Below, piece by piece: positions 1-5,978 of a DNA stretch of 10,221 bases. This stretch comes from Candidatus Equimonas enterica (lineage in GTDB: Bacteria > Bacteroidota > Bacteroidia > Bacteroidales > Bacteroidaceae). The stretch's first letter is position 1. Every line of letters begins with the position of its first letter. The DNA lies in assembly GCA_018066225.1 (NCBI GenBank), contig JAGHRU010000050.1:1-10221 (forward strand), read 5' to 3'. The position numbers and the translations under genes were made by a program. Below the pieces are notes generated by a model that saw only the letters and a list, made by a program, of their open reading frames with translations, was not told where the DNA came from and searched no databases.

Positions 1-2
1 TC

Positions 3-1649
3 CTCGGCCAGCGCGAAGCCTTCATGTATCGCCTTCTGCCCACACTCGTCAGCGAGATGGGCGCCGCCTACCCCGAGTTGCCTGCCCAGCAGACACTCAT
101 AGAGCGCGTCATCAAGGAGGAGGAAGACGCTTTCCTGCGCACCCTCTCCACGGGCATCTCGCTGCTGGAAGGCGTCATCGCTGAGACGAAGCAGGCAGGG
201 AGCAAAGTCGTCGATGGCACCAAGGCTTTCACGCTCTTCGACACCTACGGCTTCCCCCTTGACCTGACACAACTCATCTGTGGCGAGCAAGGCCTCACGG
301 TCGATGAAGCAGCCTTCACGACGGAGATGGAGAAGCAGAAAGCACGTGCCCGCGGCGCTGCCGCCGTCACGGCTGGCGACTGGGTTGTTCTGGCAGAAGG
401 CGAGACCGTTTTCCACGGCTGGGACGACACTGCCTACGACTGCCATATCCTCAAATACCGCGAAGTGGAGCAGAAGAAGCAGAAGCACTACGAACTCGTC
501 CTTGACCACACGCCTTTCTACGCCGAAATGGGCGGACAGGTGGGCGACCGCGGCCGTCTCGTCAGCAGCGCAGACGGCAGCATCGTTGAGGTCTTTGACA
601 CCAAACGCGAAAACAACCTGCCTATCCACCTCACGCGTACACTGCCCGCCCATCCCGAGGCATTGTTCCACGCCGAAGTCAATACGACAGCACGCCGCGC
701 CAGCGAGGCCAACCACACGGCCACGCACCTCTTGGACCAAGCCTTGCGCGAAGTGCTCGGCACCCATGTAGAGCAGAAAGGCTCTCTGGTCACGCCCGAC
801 TATCTCCGTTTCGACTTCTCCCACTTCCAGAAGGTGACGCCGGAAGAACTGCGCCAAGTGGAGCGTCTCGTCTGTGCCCGGCTGCGTGCCGACATCCCAC
901 TCACCGAATATCGCGATCTGCCGATGGAGGAAGCCAAGAAACTGGGGGCTATCGCGCTCTTCGGCGAGAAATATGGCGACAAGGTGCGCGTGGTGAAGTT
1001 TGGTGACAGCGTAGAGTTTTGCGGCGGTTGCCATGCCGCTTCGACGGGTCGCGTCGGCCTCTTCCGCATCGTCAGCGAGAGCAGTGTTGCCGCAGGCGTA
1101 CGCCGCATAGAGGCCATCACCGGACAGGCCGCAGAAGACGCTATGTATGCCGAGCGCGACACGCTTACCGCCGTCAAGCAACTCCTAACCAACACCAAGG
1201 ACATCAAGGAAGCCATCCGAAAGACACTCGAAGAGAACGACGCGCTCCGCAAGCAGATAGAAGCCGCCATGCACGAGCGGTTGATGAAGCTCCGCGACAC
1301 GCTCGTAGCCACCGCCGAAGACCGTGGCGGCGTTCGCCTCGTGCAGCAAGTGCTGCCTATGGACATCAAGCCCGATGCCGTCAAGGACCTTGCGTTCCAG
1401 ATCAGCAATGCGTTGCCCGAGCATACCCTCGTCGTGCTCGGCTCACGCTACGAAGGCAAACCTCTGCTGACGGTGATGCTCAGCAAGGACCTTATCGCCT
1501 CCCACCACCTCCACGCAGGCAATATGGTCAAGGAGGCCGCCCGCCACATCAAGGGCGGCGGCGGCGGTGCACCGCACTTCGCTACCGCTGGCGGTAAAGA
1601 CCCCGAAGGTCTGACAGCCGCCGTGGCCCAGATAGTCGCAACCTTATAA
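3..1649 (+). CDS. alaS: Alanyl-tRNA synthetase (5'-truncated by window edge)
   Basis: AlaRS charges tRNA-Ala with alanine in the cytoplasm and hydrolyses mischarged Ser- or Gly-tRNA-Ala. The frame is open from base 3, so the first visible Met (24) is internal. About 548 residues are present; bacterial AlaRS is usually about 870, so the N-terminal catalytic core is mostly outside the window. Counting from Met 24, the LFDTYGFPLDL motif lies at 71-81. The editing-domain zinc site is HTATH at 231-235 plus Cys333 and His337 in FCGGCHA, the HxxxH...CxxxH pattern. A helical stretch follows at about 375-420. The C-terminal DHHA1 domain carries the glycine run at 511-515 followed by AGGKD. The gene ends in TAA, and thyA begins 20 bp later on the same strand, so the two are probably co-transcribed. 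Nothing suggests a mutation. Identification is secure. Confidence 0.97.
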   Translation, partial: LGQREAFMYRLLPTLVSEMGAAYPELPAQQTLIERVIKEEEDAFLRTLSTGISLLEGVIAETKQAGSKVVDGTKAFTLFDTYGFPLDLTQLICGEQGLTVDEAAFTTEMEKQKARARGAAAVTAGDWVVLAEGETVFHGWDDTAYDCHILKYREVEQKKQKHYELVLDHTPFYAEMGGQVGDRGRLVSSADGSIVEVFDTKRENNLPIHLTRTLPAHPEALFHAEVNTTARRASEANHTATHLLDQALREVLGTHVEQKGSLVTPDYLRFDFSHFQKVTPEELRQVERLVCARLRADIPLTEYRDLPMEEAKKLGAIALFGEKYGDKVRVVKFGDSVEFCGGCHAASTGRVGLFRIVSESSVAAGVRRIEAITGQAAEDAMYAERDTLTAVKQLLTNTKDIKEAIRKTLEENDALRKQIEAAMHERLMKLRDTLVATAEDRGGVRLVQQVLPMDIKPDAVKDLAFQISNALPEHTLVVLGSRYEGKPLLTVMLSKDLIASHHLHAGNMVKEAARHIKGGGGGAPHFATAGGKDPEGLTAAVAQIVATL

Positions 1650-1669
1650 CACGCTTCACCCTACGCGCC

Positions 1670-2464
1670 ATGACCCCATATCTCGACCTGCTCAGTCGCA
1701 TCCTCGACGAAGGCGTGACCAAAGGCGACCGCACCGGTACAGGCACGAAGTCCGTCTTCGGTCACCAGATGCGCTTTGACCTCCGCCAGGGCTTCCCCTT
1801 GCTGACCACGAAGAAGCTGCACCTGAAGAGCATCATCCACGAACTGCTCTGGTTTCTCAGCGGCAGCACCAACGTGAAGTACTTACAGGCCAACGGCGTA
1901 CGCATCTGGAACGAATGGGCAGACGCCGACGGCAATCTCGGCCCTGTCTATGGGCAGCAATGGCGCAGTTGGCCCGACTACACAGGCGGTCACATCGACC
2001 AAATCGCGCAAATCGTGGAGCAGATAAAGCACACGCCAGACTCGCGGCGCATACTCTGCTGCGCATGGAACGTGGCGCAAATCGACGCGATGGCGTTGCC
2101 GCCGTGCCACTGCCTCTTCCAGTTCTACGTGGCAGAGGGGCGTCTCTCGCTGCAACTCTACCAGCGCAGTGCCGACACCTTCCTCGGCGTGCCCTTCAAC
2201 ATCGCGTCCTACGCGCTGCTCTTGCAGATGATGGCGCAGGTGACGGGGCTGGAAGTCGGCGAGTATATCCACACCACGGGCGACACGCATCTCTATCTCA
2301 ACCACCTGGAGCAAGCACGCCTGCAACTCACACGCACGCCGCGTCCGCTGCCTCGCATGGTCATCAACCCCGACGTGAAAGACATCTTTGCCTTCCGCTA
2401 CGAGGACTTCCAACTCGAGGGCTACGATCCGTGGCCCCATATCCCCGCTACTGTCTCTGTATGA
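1670..2464 (+). CDS. thyA: Thymidylate synthase ThyA
   Basis: The enzyme converts dUMP and 5,10-methylene-THF to dTMP and dihydrofolate in the cytoplasm. The product is 264 residues, the same length as E. coli ThyA, and key positions coincide in number: Arg21 in GDRTGTGT (phosphate binding) and the nucleophile Cys146 in LPPCHCLFQFYV. The QLYQRSAD, VPFNIASYALL, GDTHLYLNH and EGYDPWP blocks are all present, so the enzyme should be active. The ATG at 1670 gives the expected N-terminus (MTPYLDLLSRIL). I see no strong Shine-Dalgarno, as is common in Bacteroidetes. The stop codon TGA overlaps the ATG of folA by four bases (ATGA), which suggests translational coupling. The pairing makes biochemical sense because ThyA produces the DHF that DHFR reduces. 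Confidence 0.98.
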   Translation: MTPYLDLLSRILDEGVTKGDRTGTGTKSVFGHQMRFDLRQGFPLLTTKKLHLKSIIHELLWFLSGSTNVKYLQANGVRIWNEWADADGNLGPVYGQQWRSWPDYTGGHIDQIAQIVEQIKHTPDSRRILCCAWNVAQIDAMALPPCHCLFQFYVAEGRLSLQLYQRSADTFLGVPFNIASYALLLQMMAQVTGLEVGEYIHTTGDTHLYLNHLEQARLQLTRTPRPLPRMVINPDVKDIFAFRYEDFQLEGYDPWPHIPATVSV

Positions 2465-2949
2465 TAAGCATCATCTGTGCCCTTGCCGCTGATAGCGCCA
2501 TCGGCTATGAGGGTCATCTCCTCTATCACCTGCGCGACGATCTCCGACGCTTCAAGGCCCTCACCACGGGGCATACCGTCATCATGGGACGCCGCACCTT
2601 CGAGTCATTGCCCAAGGGAGCACTGCCCAACCGCCGCAACATCGTGCTGACCCACGATGCCACACGCACCTTCGCGGGTGCAGAAACCTTCACCGACCTC
2701 TGCGCCGCTCTTGCTGCGTGTCGGGGCGAAGAAGTCTTCATCATCGGCGGTGAGAGCGTCTATGCTGCTGCCCTCGCCGTGGCCGACCGCCTCTATCTGA
2801 CCCACATCCACGCCACGCCCGAGGCTGCCGATGCCTATTTCCCCAGCCTCGACATGGCGGTGTGGCAACTCACCAAGACGGAGCCACACGAGGCCGATGC
2901 GCAAAACGAAGTCGCCTACACGTTTAGCGACTACACGCGAAAGGCATAG
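2461..2949 (+). CDS. folA: Dihydrofolate reductase (type I)
   Basis: DHFR reduces dihydrofolate to tetrahydrofolate with NADPH, closing the cycle opened by ThyA just upstream. The product is 162 residues, normal for chromosomal DHFR. The start is fixed by the ATGA overlap with thyA and by the typical MISIICALA N-terminus. The frame stays open further upstream, but that part is only thyA read out of frame. Visible motifs are the acidic catalytic residue Asp27 in LRDDLRRFK, the cofactor-site motif VIMGRRTFESLP at 40-51, LPNRRNIVL at 55-63, IIGGESVY at 94-101 and LYLTHI at 111-116. The usual Met20-loop 'PW' (E. coli P21-W22) is Leu21-Tyr22 here, and residue 25 is Arg rather than Pro. Aromatic replacement of Trp22 occurs in Bacteroidetes DHFRs as I recall them, so I still expect an active enzyme. 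Confidence 0.96.
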   Translation: MISIICALAADSAIGYEGHLLYHLRDDLRRFKALTTGHTVIMGRRTFESLPKGALPNRRNIVLTHDATRTFAGAETFTDLCAALAACRGEEVFIIGGESVYAAALAVADRLYLTHIHATPEAADAYFPSLDMAVWQLTKTEPHEADAQNEVAYTFSDYTRKA

Positions 2950-3087
2950 TCAGCACCGCGACACGCCCATGTCGATTGGTCTGTTTCACGTCTCGGGGCG
3001 GAAACTCTGCCCATTTTGACACGCCAAGAGTGGCACGGACGGTACGCCAAGTGCGGGCGGCTGCATAATTGCCCTATAAATGTATGA

Positions 3088-3160
3088 ATAAAAACTCCTG
3101 CTGCGACAGCGACGCTACGCCATTATCAGCGTAGTCCACTGCCGCAGCAGGCGTCTTTAT
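3088..3160. terminator. Long imperfect hairpin, probable bidirectional terminator
   Basis: Arms 3088-3109 and 3139-3160 pair at 19 of 22 positions; the core is CCTGCTGCG against CGCAGCAGG. A second nested stem, CTACGC (3115-3120) with GCGTAG (3129-3134), sits in the loop. The left flank has an A-run (AATAAAAAC) and the right flank has GTCTTTAT, the look of a terminator read from either side. It lies 138 bp after the folA stop, so it could end the alaS-thyA-folA transcript. The U-runs are short, especially on the + strand. Two of the three mismatches become G-U pairs if the minus strand is transcribed. Confidence 0.55.
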
Positions 3161-3260
3161 GAGCCATGGGCTGCGTTTCCACCTCCCTCACTTGTGCCAC
3201 AGCAAGGCACTATGGGGCACACGGCAAGCCACATGAGGCGACACCTATCGCCTTTCGCGC

Positions 3261-3287
3261 TGCATAAAACGGGCGCATATTTATGCA
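3261..3287. repeat. Perfect 8-bp inverted repeat, 11-bp spacer
   Basis: TGCATAAA (3261-3268) is matched by its exact reverse complement TTTATGCA (3280-3287). The centre-to-centre spacing is 19 bp, which would suit a dimeric DNA-binding protein, but no promoter or gene start is nearby. A related TGCATAA occurs alone at 3062-3068. The role is unknown. Confidence 0.4.
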
Positions 3288-3401
3288 CACAGGGGCACAC
3301 GCGCTTCACGCTCTGCCCAGACCGTAAAAACGACATGGGCAGACGCGGCGCACGACAAGGGCAGATACGAAAACGCGCTTGGGCAGATGAGTGAGGCGAT
3401 G
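3270..3401. repeat. Degenerate 22-bp-period repeat, core GGGCAGA
   Basis: Six consecutive 22-bp units begin at 3270, 3292, 3314, 3336, 3358 and 3380. Every unit has G at position 2, C at position 5 and A at position 8. The best-matching units (3336, 3358, 3380) begin [T/A]GGGCAGA; 3314 begins TGCCCAGA and 3292 begins GGGGCACA. Outside the core the units diverge. A further TGGGCAGA at 3446 is in the same 22-bp phase, in the loop of the next hairpin. More copies occur at 3006-3013 (reverse strand) and 9622-9629. It may be the remains of a tandem repeat or an array of binding sites two helical turns apart. I saw this by eye and have not tested it statistically. Confidence 0.4.
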
Positions 3402-3423
3402 ACCGCTAATCCACCAAACGACA

Positions 3424-3473
3424 AAGGCCTATCGTCGCAACAATCTGGGCAGACTGTTGTGACGGTAGGCCTT
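3424..3473. terminator. 19-bp hairpin near the 3' end of the SPOR gene
   Basis: Arms 3424-3442 and 3455-3473 are complementary along all 19 positions if G-U pairs are allowed on the + strand RNA (17 Watson-Crick pairs plus T3432-G3465 and G3437-T3460). The loop is 12 nt and contains TGGGCAGA. Read on the minus strand it lies 84 bp past the SPOR stop and is followed by CTTTGTCGTTTGG, a weak terminator tail, but two pairs become A-C mismatches. It could therefore be the SPOR terminator or the stem of an unannotated + strand RNA. Confidence 0.45.
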
Positions 3474-3476
3474 GAT

Positions 3477-3514
3477 GCAGCAGCGGCGCACCTATTTGGC
3501 GCGAAAACTGCTGC
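3477..3514. repeat. Short hairpin GCAGCAG...CTGCTGC
   Basis: Outer arms GCAGCAG (3477-3483) and CTGCTGC (3508-3514) enclose a second short GCGC/GCGC pairing. There is no clear U-run on either side. It sits directly downstream of the SPOR gene in that gene's direction of transcription, and might protect the 3' end of its mRNA or act together with the neighbouring hairpin. Confidence 0.35.
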
Positions 3515-3556
3515 TCAATATCGGTTTGTCAATTTATCGGAACGTTTGTACGCGGC

Positions 3557-4057
3557 TTACTTACTGAGCAACCAAGCATCGGCATAGGTGCCACGAAGTT
3601 CGTTGCGGCTCTGCACGGCTTGTGCCTTGTCGTCGAAAGAAGCAGCAATGACGCGATACCAAGGCGTTATACCCTTGATGTTCTCATCGGTGCGAATGAG
3701 GCGTGCGTCATAGCCCTGCGCGCGAAGTTTGTTGTAGAGTCCTTCGGCGTTGGCTTGCAGACTGAAGCTACCACATACCACGCTGTAATTGCGCAGTGCG
3801 TTGCCTGCTACCACCGTCTTGTTGGCATTGATGGTGCGCACGTCGGCATCGTTTTGCGGCGCGGGCGTTACGGGCGTCACCTTCACCTCTTCCTGCACAG
3901 GCTCAACGGCCACAGTGGTCGTCTCATAATTCTGAGCAGCGGCTTCCTGTGCCTTGGCCTTGTCGTAGGCTTGGCGATAAGCACTCTCTTGGGATTTGCA
4001 TCCCGTAAACACTACGGCGGCGATAAGGCTCAACGCCACGAACATGAACTTCTTCAT
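3557..4057 (-). CDS. SPOR-domain lipoprotein
   Basis: The predicted product is a 166-residue envelope lipoprotein with a C-terminal SPOR domain, a fold that binds septal peptidoglycan stripped of stem peptides. The start is the ATG at 4057 (MKKFMFVALSLI). An upstream in-frame ATG at 4105 is rejected because it would place 16 polar residues before the signal peptide and lies within the likely promoter. The signal peptide ends in a lipobox-like FTGC, making Cys20 the likely lipidated residue. Residues 21-85 are a low-complexity linker rich in Ala, Gln, Glu, Val and Pro. The SPOR domain spans about 90-166 (NYSVVCGSFS, LRAQGYDARLIR, WYRVIAASFDD). AGGA lies 3 nt before the ATG. The gene is read opposite to its neighbours and diverges from the YtxH gene. 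A role in cell division or wall remodelling is inferred from the domain only. Confidence 0.9.
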   Translation of the reverse strand: MKKFMFVALSLIAAVVFTGCKSQESAYRQAYDKAKAQEAAAQNYETTTVAVEPVQEEVKVTPVTPAPQNDADVRTINANKTVVAGNALRNYSVVCGSFSLQANAEGLYNKLRAQGYDARLIRTDENIKGITPWYRVIAASFDDKAQAVQSRNELRGTYADAWLLSK

Positions 4058-4102
4058 AATTCCTAAATCTGTATTAAATGGATGATAAGGTAAAACTTGC
4101 CG

Positions 4103-4110
4103 CAAAGTTA
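4103..4110 (-). promoter_or_regulatory. -7 promoter element TAACTTTG for SPOR lipoprotein gene
   Basis: On the minus strand, TAACTTTG fits the Bacteroidetes -7 consensus TAnnTTTG. It would start transcription about 40 nt before the ATG at 4057. A good TTTG -33 box at the usual spacing is not visible; the nearest TTTG lies only 12 nt upstream of it. Confidence 0.55.
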
Positions 4111-4205
4111 CAACGGAAATTCCAAATGGCGGGTTAATTTGTCCTAAAATTACTTAAAGTCACATTTTTTTGCCCGTAGCGGGCGCGCAATTCGCAGAAA
4201 AGATG

Positions 4206-4213
4206 TAAATTTG
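4206..4213 (+). promoter_or_regulatory. -7 promoter element TAAATTTG for the YtxH-led cluster
   Basis: TAAATTTG fits TAnnTTTG exactly and lies 30 nt before the ATG at 4244, giving a short 5' UTR. No clear TTTG -33 box is at the usual distance; a T-run ending TTTG at 4169-4172 is too far away. With the minus-strand element at 4103-4110 this makes a divergent promoter region. Confidence 0.55.
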
Positions 4214-4243
4214 CCTTCGTTCAACCAATTATACATTCACACC

Positions 4244-4450
4244 ATGAAAGTTACCAACTTCCTTGCTGCCTTCATCGGTGGCGCAGCCGTAGGTGCAGCC
4301 CTCGGCCTTCTCTTTGCTCCCGAAAAGGGTACTGACACGCGCGCTCGCATCGCAGAGATCATTCGCAAACGCGGCGTGAAACTCACCAACTCCGAACTCG
4401 AGGCTCTCGTGGACGACATCGCCGACGAGTTGCAGCCCGCAGAAGCCTAA
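4244..4450 (+). CDS. YtxH-like small membrane protein
   Basis: The predicted product is 68 residues. One glycine/alanine-rich membrane segment lies at 5-24 (FLAAFIGGAAVGAALGLLFA), followed directly by APEKGTDTRARI, the usual signature of YtxH-family proteins. A charged helical tail follows to the C-terminus. The ATG at 4244 is preferred to one at 4211 because it gives the family-typical start MKVTNFLAAFIGG and lies downstream of the -7 element, whereas 4211 falls inside that element. YtxH proteins are linked to general stress in Bacillus; their biochemical role is not known. It leads a run of envelope genes with a YqjE-like protein next, a layout like enterobacterial yqjD-yqjE, where YqjD is likewise a small one-helix protein. 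Confidence 0.82.
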   Translation: MKVTNFLAAFIGGAAVGAALGLLFAPEKGTDTRARIAEIIRKRGVKLTNSELEALVDDIADELQPAEA

Positions 4451-4473
4451 AACTAAATCGTAGCACATCAAGC

Positions 4474-4510
4474 GCGTAGAGGCTGGCGAAAGACGCGCCA
4501 GCCTCCACGC
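4474..4510. repeat. Hairpin inside the YtxH-YqjE-like spacer
   Basis: Arms 4474-4487 and 4497-4510 pair at 13 of 14 positions (GAGGCTGGC against GCCAGCCTC), with a 9-nt loop. No U-run follows, so a classic terminator is unlikely. Placed in the 111-bp gap between two co-directional genes, it could be an mRNA-processing or stability stem, or cut down readthrough so that the first gene is made in excess. Confidence 0.5.
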
Positions 4511-4561
4511 CACTACGGCCAGTAGCCCACACACCGCCACGACAAACCAAAGCCCCCAACT

Positions 4562-4921
4562 ATGTTTTTCAGCACGGACAAACTCAATCTCCAACTGCGC
4601 AAACTCACCGAAGACCTCAAAGGCTACGGCGAACTGCGTCTGGCGAGTTTCCGCCTCGATATAGTGAGCAAACTCACACGCCTGCTCTCTGTGGTCATCA
4701 TAGGAGCCGTCTTGCTCATCATCGTCACACTCGCGCTCATCTTCCTCTCGTTGATGGCCGTCAGTGCCCTGACGCCTTGGCTCGGCAGCACGACTGCGGC
4801 CTGCGGCTTGATGGGTGGCATCTACCTGCTGCTGGCCATCATCTGCTACTGCAAGCGCAAGTCGTGGATTTACGACCCCGTTGCCAACGCTTTGGCCCAC
4901 CTCTTCCTTGACAAAAAGTAA
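4562..4921 (+). CDS. YqjE / phage-holin-3_6 family membrane protein
   Basis: The 119-residue product has an amphipathic, charged N-terminal helix (about 5-40; TDKLNLQLRKLTEDLKGYGE), two membrane segments at about 41-68 and 76-97, and a short cytoplasm-like tail (CKRKSWIYDPVANALAHL). This matches the family Pfam calls Phage_holin_3_6 (YqjE, formerly DUF1469). The family is chromosomal and usually not a phage lysis gene, and no phage genes are seen here, so a holin function is not implied. The ATG at 4562 is the first sensible start. The next gene begins 7 bp after the stop, so the two are surely co-transcribed. The family has no firm biochemical role; association with the inner membrane is the safe statement. 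Confidence 0.78.
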   Translation: MFFSTDKLNLQLRKLTEDLKGYGELRLASFRLDIVSKLTRLLSVVIIGAVLLIIVTLALIFLSLMAVSALTPWLGSTTAACGLMGGIYLLLAIICYCKRKSWIYDPVANALAHLFLDKK

Positions 4922-4928
4922 CCAGCCT

Positions 4929-5186
4929 ATGCCACGCGTCCGCTACACCCTCAACGACATTGAGGCGCAACGCGCCGAAATGCGAGTGCGGCTCCAAGAG
5001 CAAGAGCAGGCACTCAAAGCCCAGATACAGGCCATCGCCAAGCCCCAGCATCAGCAGAGCGGCAAACTCGGCACCTTCCTCCGCATCGCCGAGCGGGCAG
5101 TCCTCGTCTATCAAGGCGTATCGACCGGCATGCGCTTCGTCAATTCCGTCAAAGGTATCTTGCCCGGGAAGCGTCGTCGTCGCTAA
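4929..5186 (+). CDS. Small coiled-coil basic protein, YqjK-like in layout
   Basis: The predicted product is 85 residues. Residues 9-38 form a Glu/Gln/Arg-rich helix that looks like a coiled coil (EAQRAEMRVRLQEQEQALKA). A second part, about 46-77, is amphipathic (LRIAERAVLVYQGVSTGMRF) and ends in a strongly basic KRRRR. No export signal is seen. The ATG at 4929 is chosen because it lies 7 bp after the preceding stop; the frame is open further upstream but only inside the other gene. I do not recognise the family by sequence. In position, size and shape (N-terminal coil, then a hydrophobic or amphipathic C-terminal half) it recalls enterobacterial YqjK, which follows YqjE. This is an analogy, not a homology claim. 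Confidence 0.75.
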   Translation: MPRVRYTLNDIEAQRAEMRVRLQEQEQALKAQIQAIAKPQHQQSGKLGTFLRIAERAVLVYQGVSTGMRFVNSVKGILPGKRRRR

Positions 5187-5197
5187 CGCCGCAGCCG

Positions 5198-5225
5198 CCC
5201 ATCTCCCCTCCCCAATCCCCCTCCC
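5198..5225 (-). other. Potential G-quadruplex / C-run tract
   Basis: The + strand has five C-runs at 5198-5200, 5205-5208, 5210-5213, 5217-5221 and 5223-5225, with spacers of 1-4 nt. On the minus strand this meets the usual G-quadruplex pattern (four or more runs of at least three G, loops of 1-7). It lies 10 bp before the GTG start of the next gene. On the mRNA it would be C-rich and unstructured, so any effect would be on the DNA template. Confidence 0.5.
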
Positions 5226-5234
5226 GCCTCCATC

Positions 5235-5924
5235 GTGATTACCACCGACCGCTCACGAAGCACCAACCAAGCCCTCAGCGACGCCATAGCATTGCTACGC
5301 GATGCGTGGCAGCCGTGGCTCAAAGGCATAGCCCCCTATGTGGGCGCAACTGCCGTCTTGGGCACGGCTTTCTTCTTGGCATGGCTCCACCTCGACCTCT
5401 GCTACCTGCTGCCCGCTGCCACCTACCTCGACGCAGGCTTCTCGCCCGCTGATGTCGCTGCACAATATGCGCCGTCACTCGGCAGCACCATCGCCACAGG
5501 CGCAACCTTCGTGCTCTATCTCGTGGCCAAGATATGGTGCATCGGCGCGATGGCACAGCAAATCGCCATCCGCCTGCGTCACGATGCCTTTCAGCCCATC
5601 CGCTGGGAGCCGCGTCAGTGTCTGCGCGCCCTCGGCACTGGACTCTACCGCGTCTGCCGACACCTCGGCCGACACCTCGGTCTGCTCGTCATCGCCTTCA
5701 TCGGCCTCTCGGCCTTGGCCCTCGTAGCATTTACGCCCGAGATGATACTCATGATTGCCATGCAGGCCTCCGCCATCGGTGCACTCATGGGCGACGCGAC
5801 GGCTATCCCCACCTACGCTTGGGTCACTGTCGCTATCGCCACCCCCATAAGCATCGCCACCCTCCTACTGGTGACGCACTATTTCCTCTGGGCACTCGCG
5901 CTGCGCAGTGTCCGCCGCAAGTAG
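5235..5924 (+). CDS. Four-helix integral membrane protein, unknown function
   Basis: I do not recognise this 229-residue protein. It has an N-terminal polar helix (about 8-30), membrane segments at roughly 33-55, 86-108, 147-178 and 194-222, and a basic loop between the second and third (RLRHDAFQPIRWEPRQCLRALG), probably cytoplasmic. The tail ends RSVRRK. No catalytic motif is evident. The start is GTG at 5235; there is no in-frame ATG between the previous gene's stop (5186) and this point, and the first internal ATG would remove two helices. It lies 48 bp after the small basic protein gene and is probably the last gene of the YtxH-led transcript. Its place in that cluster suggests an envelope-related role, which is inference only. 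Confidence 0.75.
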   Translation: MITTDRSRSTNQALSDAIALLRDAWQPWLKGIAPYVGATAVLGTAFFLAWLHLDLCYLLPAATYLDAGFSPADVAAQYAPSLGSTIATGATFVLYLVAKIWCIGAMAQQIAIRLRHDAFQPIRWEPRQCLRALGTGLYRVCRHLGRHLGLLVIAFIGLSALALVAFTPEMILMIAMQASAIGALMGDATAIPTYAWVTVAIATPISIATLLLVTHYFLWALALRSVRRK

Positions 5925-5978
5925 GCCATCGCCCCTTGCCCCTTTTCCCAAAGCATACAACTATAAACCTAATATCTA

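Larger units (their letters stand above)
2950..3556. other. Non-coding stretch rich in inverted repeats
   Basis: About 600 bp lie between folA and the end of the convergent SPOR lipoprotein gene. I see no convincing gene. The open frames here (at most 66 codons) show no recognisable motif and run through the hairpins. The stretch holds a long imperfect hairpin (3088-3160), a perfect 8-bp inverted repeat (3261-3287), a degenerate 22-bp-spaced repeat (3270-3401), a wobble-paired hairpin (3424-3473) and a smaller hairpin (3477-3514). The two flanking genes converge, so at least two of these structures may be transcription terminators. No TAnnTTTG promoter was found on the + strand here. Confidence 0.7.

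Noticed and set aside
1883..2440. 185-codon minus-strand frame opposite thyA
   Set aside because: Fully inside thyA, no motif, and thyA is unambiguous.
1915..2460. Possible N-terminal extension of DHFR
   Set aside because: This open stretch is thyA in another frame. The ATG at 2461 gives a normal-length DHFR and an ATGA overlap.
2970..3020. 16-codon peptide after folA (MSIGLFHVSGRKLCPF)
   Set aside because: Too short to support, no start signal, no conservation evidence available.
3270..3453. CRISPR array
   Set aside because: The conserved core is only about 8 bp with a 22-bp period, and repeats and spacers are not distinguishable. No cas genes are present.
3194..3587. Two overlapping + strand frames of about 66 codons
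   Set aside because: They run through the 22-bp repeats and hairpins, have no motif or start signal, and the second overlaps the end of the SPOR gene.
4562..4921. Phage holin / prophage remnant
   Set aside because: The family name is historical. No endolysin, capsid, integrase or other phage gene lies nearby, and the neighbours are chromosomal envelope genes.
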